Part shown: piece after piece, positions 1 to 4,767 of the stretch
Layout of the letters: every line of letters begins with the position of its first letter
Position numbering within the stretch: the first letter of the stretch is position 1
Source: an uncultured Burkholderiaceae bacterium
GTDB lineage: Bacteria; Pseudomonadota; Gammaproteobacteria; Burkholderiales; Burkholderiaceae_F
Direction: 5' to 3'
NCBI GenBank assembly: GCA_937936215.1
Contig: CALGWX010000178.1
Location: 1 to 7,183 of the forward strand
DNA: 7,183 bases
The notes under the pieces: model-generated
Told to the model about the DNA's origin: nothing
Databases searched by the model: none
Seen by the model: the letters and a program-made list of their open reading frames with translations, nothing else
Program-made: the position numbers and the translations under genes

Positions 1-1
1 C

Positions 2-58
2 AGATTCGACGACGTCCGCTACCTGTTCCTGGCCGTCAACTTGCGGTGGAAGTCGTGA
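2..58 (+). CDS. 3' end of an unidentified protein (partial)
   Basis: An open frame enters from the left edge and ends at TGA (56-58). It gives 18 residues, RFDDVRYLFLAVNLRWKS. The alternating hydrophobic/polar pattern YLFLAVNLRW looks like a closing beta strand of an outer-membrane barrel, which would fit the envelope theme of the following genes. This is inference from a very short fragment: the start and all diagnostic parts lie outside the window. The other two plus-strand frames have no natural ending here. About 185 bp separate it from the next gene, and I see no clear promoter or U-tailed terminator in that gap. Confidence 0.4.
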   Translation, partial: RFDDVRYLFLAVNLRWKS

Positions 59-243
59 ACCACAGGCCGGGCGGTGCTGGCGCGAGCGCCCCGATGCCAG
101 CGTCCCGGACCAAGCTGCGTTACTCCGTGATGGAGGCTGTCTTCGGCAGCGGCGGAGCGCAAGCTTCGCCGTCTTGCACGCTCGGGCGGTGGCGGGCTTT
201 CGCGCCTTGAAGTCAAGGCGTGTGTTTCATCAGCTTCGCACAC

Positions 244-942
244 ATGGCGTTTCGGCGTCGCCCGGCAGGACTTTTCCGCGCCGCTGCGGTCCTCCTTGGT
301 GCGACGCTCGTTACCATCGCTCGCGCCGACGAGGCGGAGGACGTCGCGAAGCCTTTGTCCAACCCCGTGGCGTCATTCCCGTTCAACCACGACCGCGACA
401 TCGGCCCTGCGCGCGACGGTAGTCGCTGGCTGCTGAACATCCCGCCGGTGTTGCCCTTTGGTTTGACCGAGAAGGGGAACCTCATCTCGCACACCATCCT
501 GCTGGTGCTGCAGCAGAAGGACCTCTTTCCCGGCGCCGGCCGTCAGTCCGGCATCGGCGACGTCGTGCAGGGCGTGTTCTTTTCGCCAAAGGCGCCGACG
601 GCTGGCGGCGTCACCTGGGGCGCCGGACCGGTCTTCCTGATTCCGACCGGCAGCAACCACCTGCTGACTACCGACAAATGCGGTGTCGGCCCGAACCGCA
701 TGGCGCGGAGGCAAGACGGGCCGTCGATCGCGGGGGGTGCTGGCCAACCCCATCTGGTCGTTTGCCGGCAACAGCCGCCGCGCCGATGTCAATGCGGCGT
801 TCGTCCAGCCGTTTCTGACCTACACCACGCGCTCGGCCGCCAACTCGTGCAGGTGGGCGTGCTCGGGCGTCACTGGGTATCGTCGAGACCGCAGGGGCTG
901 CATGGCTGGCGCCTGCGGCCGAATGTCACCGTGGTCTTGTCA
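244..942 (+). pseudogene. Degraded outer-membrane transporter / 'neuromedin U'-type protein gene
   Basis: From memory this resembles a family of roughly 250-300-residue secreted proteins annotated 'transporter' or, misleadingly, 'neuromedin U', thought to form outer-membrane barrels. The ATG at 244 gives a signal peptide with an A-R-A cleavage site before DEAED. A GTG at 220 would add eight residues. Neither start has a well-placed Shine-Dalgarno. Family-like blocks follow: HDRDIGPARDGSR, FPGAG, FFSPKAPTAGG, WGAGPVFLIPT. At a G6 run (732-737) the homology jumps frame: dropping one G gives PSIAGVLANPIWSFAG. Frame 2 then continues through ADVNAAFVQPFLTYTT to about 829. Near 830 it jumps back to frame 1 (LGRQLVQVGVLGRHW, then GWRLRPNVTVVL), apparently with about 34 family residues missing. 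The expected stop near 942 is absent, and frame 1 reads on to TGA at 1066-1068, into the next gene. The usual tryptophan of the family's KWG motif is cysteine here. The gene is most likely dead. Sequence error could explain the G6 shift but not easily the deletion. Confidence 0.78.
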
Positions 943-983
943 AGCTGCGACGGCCGGTACGAACCGGATCGGGTCGAAGAGGT

Positions 984-990
984 AAGGAAG
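984..990 (+). promoter_or_regulatory. Shine-Dalgarno of the NlpE/META/DUF4377 lipoprotein gene
   Basis: AAGGAAG at 984-990 is a strong purine-rich ribosome-binding site. From its AAGGA core (984-988) the spacing is 6 nt to the ATG at 995 but 12 nt to the in-frame ATG at 1001, so it favours 995. It lies in the degraded tail of the preceding pseudogene, so translation of the lipoprotein does not depend on that gene being intact. Confidence 0.6.
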
Positions 991-994
991 GCTG

Positions 995-2119
995 ATGCGG
1001 ATGAAAACACTCGGGTGGGCTGCTGTCGCAATGGCGCTGATCTTAACGGGCTGCCTGCCACGGCATGAAGGGAGCGGCGCGGCCGAGGCGGATCCCGCGC
1101 ACAGCAGTCGCGACGCGCTCGACTGGGCCGGCGCCTACGAAGGCGTACTGCCGTGCCCCGACTGCCCCGGCATCCGCACGCGCCTGACGCTGCGGCAGGA
1201 CGGAACCTATGAGCTGTCGCGCTTGTACATCGAGCGCGACCGCGAGCCAGGGCTGGCCCGTGGCCGCTTCGCTTGGCTGCCGGGCGACAACGCCATCGTG
1301 CTGGAAGCGCAGCATGGCGAGCTGCGCTTCGCCGTCGGCGAGGGACGGCTGGCGCTGCTGGATCCGGGCGCCGTGCCAAGGTGGCCGCAGCCGCCGCGCC
1401 ATGAGCTGAAGCGGGTCGCGGCGGCGTCCGTCGAAGGGCTGCCGCAAACGCTCGAATCGCACCGGTGGACGCTCTCGACGGCGCTCGACGCGCAGGGGCG
1501 GCGCATCGAGGCCCTGGTACCGGGCGGGGGGCGGCCGGTGGTGCTCAGCTTCGCCGAGGGAAGGATCAGCATCGAGGGTGGTTGCAACCGTCTCTTTGGC
1601 GGCTACCGAATAGACGGCGGTCGCCTCGAGGTGGGCCGGCTCGGCTCGACCATGATGGCCTGCGAGCCGGCGCTGATGAAGGTCGATTCGACGCTGACCG
1701 AGTTGCTGGCCAAGCCGGTGAGGATCGACGCAGCGGCCGAGGCCGAGCCGACGCTGCGGCTGGTCACGGCGAGCGACGCGATGCTGGCCTTCACCGGTCA
1801 GCTCACGCACGAGGCGCGCTTTGGGGCGCCGACGCGCATCTTCCTCGAAGTGGCGGCGCAGACCGTGCCTTGCCCGAACCCAGCCGCCGGCGCGAGCGCC
1901 TGCCTGCAGGTGCGCGAGCGGCGCTACGACGACAAGGGCTTCGTCGGGACGCCCGGTCCGTGGCAGACCTTCGCCGAGCCGATCGAGGGCTACCGGCACA
2001 AGCCGGGCGTGCGCAACGTGCTGCGCGTCAAGCGCTTCGACCGCGGCGCCGCGGGCGGGGGTTCTCCTTTCCAGTATGTGCTCGACCTCGTCGTCGAGTC
2101 GGAGCAGGTGCCACGCTGA
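995..2119 (+). CDS. Lipoprotein with NlpE-like, META/HslJ and DUF4377 domains
   Basis: This 374-residue protein is intact. A lipobox LTGC with Cys20 predicts a lipid-anchored envelope protein; residue 21 is Leu, with no Asp+2 retention signal, so the outer membrane is likely. Residues about 42-140 resemble the NlpE N-terminal domain, with the WAGAYEGVLPCPDC signature and a CxxC at 54-57. Residues about 150-268 are a META (HslJ-type) domain: HRW at 156-158, GGCNRLFGGY at 195-204 and STMMAC at 218-223. Residues about 280-370 match DUF4377: FLEVAAQTVPC, CLQVRER, a W..F..PIEGY block around 323-333 and a final YVLDLVVES strand. NlpE is known for Cpx surface sensing and copper tolerance, and HslJ for heat/novobiocin response. 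The precise role of this combination is unknown; an envelope-stress or adhesion function is inference. It lies 25 bp before the amidohydrolase pseudogene, so the two probably shared a transcript. Confidence 0.9.
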   Translation: MRMKTLGWAAVAMALILTGCLPRHEGSGAAEADPAHSSRDALDWAGAYEGVLPCPDCPGIRTRLTLRQDGTYELSRLYIERDREPGLARGRFAWLPGDNAIVLEAQHGELRFAVGEGRLALLDPGAVPRWPQPPRHELKRVAAASVEGLPQTLESHRWTLSTALDAQGRRIEALVPGGGRPVVLSFAEGRISIEGGCNRLFGGYRIDGGRLEVGRLGSTMMACEPALMKVDSTLTELLAKPVRIDAAAEAEPTLRLVTASDAMLAFTGQLTHEARFGAPTRIFLEVAAQTVPCPNPAAGASACLQVRERRYDDKGFVGTPGPWQTFAEPIEGYRHKPGVRNVLRVKRFDRGAAGGGSPFQYVLDLVVESEQVPR

Positions 2120-2144
2120 GTCCGTTTGACCCAGGACTGACGCC

Positions 2145-3497
2145 ATGACGAGTCGTTTGAGCCATCTTTTCCTCTACTTCGCTGCCGCGCTGCTGCCGTG
2201 GGCCGCATCCGCCCAGGCCAGCGCCGCGGACGCAGAACCCGAGACGGTGTTGCGCGAGGTGCGCGTGTTCGACGGCAAGTTGGGCCGCGTGTCGGGACCG
2301 ACCGAGGTGCTGGTGCGCAGCCAGCGCATCGCAGCCGTCGGCAACGTGTCGCCGGCGCGGGGCGCGGCAACGTTGCCGGGCGGCGAACGCACGCTGATGC
2401 CCGGACTGATCGACGCGCACTGGCAGACGTTGCTCGTCCGCCCGCGCGGCGAGCAGGCGATCTACGGCGACCCCGGGTACACGAACATCCTCGGCACCCT
2501 CGAAGCCACCGCGACGCTGATGCGTGGCTTCACCAGCGTGCGCGACCTCGGTGGCCCCGCGTTCTCGCTCAAGCGCGCGATCGACGAGGGGCTCGTGGCG
2601 GGCGCGCGCATCTGGCCCCCGACGCGATGATCTCGCTCACCGGCGGCCACGGCGACTTCCGCCAGCTCACCGAGCTGCCGCGTGACACGATCATGCCGCT
2701 GGCCCGCATGCAAGCCATCGGCGGCAGCATCATTGCCGACAGCCACGACGCGGTGCGCCAGCGCGTGCGCGAGCAGCTGATGCCGGGGGGCAAGCCAGAT
2801 CAAGCTGACCGCCGGCGGCGGCGTGGCCTCGCCGCCCGGCCCGATCGACAGCGCCACCTTCACCGGCGACGAGTTGCGCGCCGCGGTCGAGGTGGCGGCC
2901 AACTGGGGCACCTACGTGACGGTGCACGCCTACACGCCGCAGTCGATCCGGCTCGCCGTCGAGGCGGGCGTGAAGTCGATCGAGCATGCGCACCTGACGG
3001 ACGAGGCCACCGCGAAGCTGCTCGCCGAGCGCGGCGTGTGGCCGTCGACGCAGCCCTTTCTCGGCGACGAGGACGCCAACGCCGTTCCCGCCAGGGGCGG
3101 TGCAGGCGGCCAAGCAGGCGCTGGTGGTCGCCGGCACCGACCGCACCTCCACCCTGATGCGCAAACACGGTGTGAAGCTGGCGTTTGGCACCGACATCCT
3201 GCTCTCGGAGCGCATCGCCCGCCGCCAAGGGGCGCAGCGCGGCGAGCTGGTGCGCTGGTTCACGTCGGCGGAGGTGCTGCGCATGGCCACCGGCACCAAC
3301 GGCGAGCTGCTCGCGCTGTCCGGTCCGCGCAACCCCTACCTGGGCAAGATCGGCGTGATCGAGCCCGGCGCGCTCGCCGACCGGCGGCTCCTCGACGGCG
3401 ACCCGGCGGGGGACATCAGAGGCTCGAAGACCTCGAGCGCCGCCTGCTGGTCATTACGAAGGACGGGAAGGTCGACAGGAACACGCTGGCGCGCTAA
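2145..3497 (+). pseudogene. Frameshifted secreted metal-dependent amidohydrolase (imidazolonepropionase/prolidase-like)
   Basis: Start ATG 2145 has AGGA at 2133-2136 and begins a signal peptide ending in ASA. About 450 residues of amidohydrolase-superfamily sequence follow, but in pieces. Frame of 2145 runs to IWPPTR-stop at 2630. Homology leaves that frame at a C5 run (2616-2620; one added C gives IWPPDAMIS) and continues as GGHGDFRQLTELP. At a G6 run (2785-2790; removing one G gives MPGASQIKLTAGGGVAS) it changes again. It changes once more near CCC 3087-3089 (NAVPPGAVQAAK), and finally near 3416-3422, ending LLVITKDGKVDRNTLAR-TAA. The remaining ligands persist across frames: Lys 2802-2804, His 2925-2927 (VTVHAYT), His 2985-2987 (IEHAHL), Asp 3193-3195 (FGTD). 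However, the N-terminal HxH is HWQ (2418-2426), losing one ligand. Family members hydrolyse amide or dipeptide bonds; the substrate here cannot be told. Almost certainly non-functional as sequenced. Confidence 0.85.
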
Positions 3498-3512
3498 CGG
3501 CACCTGCCGATG

Positions 3513-3537
3513 CGGCGCGTTGTGAGGCGGCGCGCCG
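3513..3537. terminator. GC-rich hairpin in the convergent gap (possible bidirectional terminator)
   Basis: CGGCGCG (3513-3519) pairs with CGCGCCG (3531-3537), giving a 7-bp stem with an 11-nt loop. It lies between the convergent amidohydrolase pseudogene (stop 3497) and the small minus-strand gene (stop 3540). Position suits a shared terminator, but neither side has a U-tract and such hairpins arise easily at this GC content, so this is a weak call. Confidence 0.22.
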
Positions 3538-3539
3538 GC

Positions 3540-3848
3540 TCAATCGCGCTTCGCGGCGGGCTTTGCTTCCTTCGCTGGCGCTTCGCCCGCGCCGGCGACT
3601 CGCTCCGGGATGACCGCGCTGGTCACGAAGTCGAAGAGCTTCAGCCGCGCCGCGTAGTAGCGGTCGAGCCGCCAGTCGCGCAGCAGCTCGAGCGCCATCT
3701 CGAAGGCCTGGTAGTCCATCGCGTACAGCTCGGCGAGCGAGTACGACTTCTCCTCGGCCAGCGCGGCCACCAGCCGGGCCAGCGCCTTGGATGATGGCGC
3801 GTCGGGGTTCTTTTCGAGGTACTTGCGGATGGCCTTGATGGCGTTCAT
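3540..3848 (-). CDS. Small predicted helical cytosolic protein of unknown function
   Basis: From ATG (3848-3846) to TGA (3542-3540) this encodes 102 residues beginning MNAIKAIRKYLEKNPDAP. A TTG at 3869 would add seven residues (MPCNNAL). Neither start has a clear Shine-Dalgarno; I prefer the ATG because the natural-looking N-terminus begins there. The protein is mostly amphipathic helix: KALARLVAALAEE, SLAELYAMDYQAFEMALELL, then a DWRLDRYYAARLKLFDFVTS block rich in aromatic and basic residues. The tail is Ala/Lys/Glu-rich and probably disordered. There is no signal peptide, membrane segment or cysteine motif. The opposite strand's frames here lack such a coherent protein. The pattern looks like a conserved small protein of Burkholderiales, but I cannot name a family or function. 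It lies 232 bp downstream of the esterase gene on the same strand and converges with the amidohydrolase remnant. Confidence 0.72.
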   Translation of the reverse strand: MNAIKAIRKYLEKNPDAPSSKALARLVAALAEEKSYSLAELYAMDYQAFEMALELLRDWRLDRYYAARLKLFDFVTSAVIPERVAGAGEAPAKEAKPAAKRD

Positions 3849-3885
3849 GAGGGCGTTGTTGCATGGCAATGAATTGGCGCGGCTA

Positions 3886-3900
3886 CGCGCGCAGCGCGCG
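3886..3900. repeat. 15-nt GC palindrome upstream of the small gene
   Basis: CGCGCGC-A-GCGCGCG is symmetric about A3893. It lies 38-52 bp upstream of the ATG at 3848, in the 232-bp spacer 3849-4080. Alternating CG tracts of this length can occur by chance at this GC content. I see no recognisable -35/-10 pair around it, so no function is assigned. Confidence 0.3.
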
Positions 3901-3943
3901 CAAGGCTAGCAGCGTGTAAGGAGTTCGCGCCACCTTGCTTGTG

Positions 3944-3953
3944 TGACATGTCA
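3944..3953. promoter_or_regulatory. Perfect 10-bp palindrome TGACATGTCA, possible operator
   Basis: TGACATGTCA reads identically on both strands and stands out because it is AT-richer than its surroundings. It sits in the non-coding spacer between the esterase stop (4081) and the small gene start (3848), about 95-105 bp upstream of the latter. A dimeric transcription factor site is conceivable, but it matches no operator I can name with confidence, and a single copy is thin evidence. The rest of the spacer 3849-4080 holds no gene or clear promoter that I can support. Confidence 0.25.
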
Positions 3954-4080
3954 TCCGTGCCAACGCAGCAGTGCAATGGCGTCGGCGACTCGCCGCGAGG
4001 CCGTTCGACGGTGGGCCCGCTCCCGCGGCGCGCGTGGGCCTCGGCTGTTGCGCCGTCGCGGACGACGAGCATGCGGCGAG

Positions 4081-4767
4081 TCATTGCGCCGGCGCCAGGC
4101 CCGCGTCGCGCAGAAACCCGTGCAATTCGCGCGCGAAGCGCTCGTAGCCGGCGGCGTTGGCGTGGATCTGGTCGGCCTTCAGCCGCGGATCCGAAAGCAC
4201 CTTCGACCAGCCGCCCGCGAAGAGCGGCACGCCGTGTTCGGCGGCGAGCGCCTCGTAAAGCGGGTGGTCGTCGAGCGAGCGCAGCAGCGCGGCCATCACC
4301 GCCGGCCGAGGCACGGCGATTAGCACGGCCTGGCTGCCGGCGGCGCGTACCTCGACGAGCATCGCCGCGATGTGGGCGCGCGTGGTGGCCTCGGGCACCT
4401 GCCGCAGCAGGTCGTTGCCGCCGATCGACAGCAGCACGAGGCTCGGCTGGTGCGCCGCGAGCAGCGGTGCGAGCCGCGCCCTTGCCTGGGCCGAGGTGTC
4501 GCCGGCCACGCCCGCGTTGACGACGTTCCAGCCGGTGAGCGCGGCCAGCCGCGCCGGGTAGGCCGCCTCGGCGGGCGCGCCGCTGCCGAAGGTCAGCGAG
4601 TCGCCGAGGGCGAGCACCGTGCTGCCCGTGGGAATAGGCTCGTAGCGCGGCGCCTTCTTTCCGCATGCCGCCAGCGGCAGGCCGACGAGCGCCGCCAGCA
4701 GGCGCCGCCGTTGCGCCGAGGCGGCGCCTTCAGTCGAATGCGATCGTGTAGACGAAGTCGAGCGCAT
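4081..4767 (-). CDS. SGNH/GDSL-family esterase lipoprotein (arylesterase/TesA-like)
   Basis: This 228-residue protein has all four SGNH blocks. Block I is LALGDSLTFGSG with nucleophile Ser57; block II is NAGVAGDTS with Gly89; block III is GGND with Asn118; block V is DQIHANAAGY with Asp199 and His202. Family members hydrolyse ester or thioester bonds of acyl lipids and aryl esters (TesA is a periplasmic acyl-CoA thioesterase/lysophospholipase L1); the true substrate is unknown. A signal sequence with lipobox LAAC (Cys35) predicts a lipidated, periplasm-facing enzyme. The QRRRLL stretch just before the hydrophobic core resembles a Tat-type signal, so Tat export is possible. The only in-frame ATG/GTG/TTG before the signal is ATG 4767, inside the last 38 bp of the TamB-like gene and without a Shine-Dalgarno. 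Translation by coupling to tamB is therefore likely. This start also gives an unusually long 22-residue n-region. Enzyme class is secure; start and substrate are less so. Confidence 0.9.
   Translation of the reverse strand: MRSTSSTRSHSTEGAASAQRRRLLAALVGLPLAACGKKAPRYEPIPTGSTVLALGDSLTFGSGAPAEAAYPARLAALTGWNVVNAGVAGDTSAQARARLAPLLAAHQPSLVLLSIGGNDLLRQVPEATTRAHIAAMLVEVRAAGSQAVLIAVPRPAVMAALLRSLDDHPLYEALAAEHGVPLFAGGWSKVLSDPRLKADQIHANAAGYERFARELHGFLRDAGLAPAQ

Noticed and set aside
75..95. GGCGCGAGCGCC hairpin after the left-edge gene as a terminator
   Set aside because: The stem is only 4-5 bp with no T-run, and such hairpins are common at this base composition.
174..202. TTGCAC at 174-179 as a -35 box for the transporter-type gene
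   Set aside because: There is no acceptable -10 element at 16-18 bp spacing.
19..243. 74-codon minus-strand frame at the left edge
   Set aside because: Arg/Ser/Ala-rich with no motif or ribosome-binding site, and it overlaps the better-supported plus-strand C-terminus.
1043..2146. 367-codon minus-strand open frame opposite the lipoprotein gene
   Set aside because: It is antisense to a clearly coding gene, is Arg/Ala/Gly-rich with low-complexity sequence, and has no domain. Long antisense frames are expected at this GC content.
2198..3157. 319-codon plus-strand frame as a separate gene
   Set aside because: Only its middle segment (about 2618-2788) has amidohydrolase sequence. The ends are out-of-frame shadow, so it is one piece of the frameshifted gene.
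3100..3525. 141-codon frame as an independent small amidohydrolase-like protein
   Set aside because: It is the third segment of the same broken amidohydrolase. It has no ribosome-binding site, and its last part after about 3420 is out of frame.
3943..4520. Plus-strand frames across the spacer and the esterase 3' end
   Set aside because: They are mostly antisense to the esterase, Arg/Ala/Pro-rich, and lack a ribosome-binding site or motifs.
3845..4666. 273-codon minus-strand frame overlapping the esterase gene and running through the spacer
   Set aside because: In its first part it is a shifted frame of the SGNH esterase, with Arg/Gly-rich nonsense sequence. The part beyond the esterase stop shows no recognisable protein.
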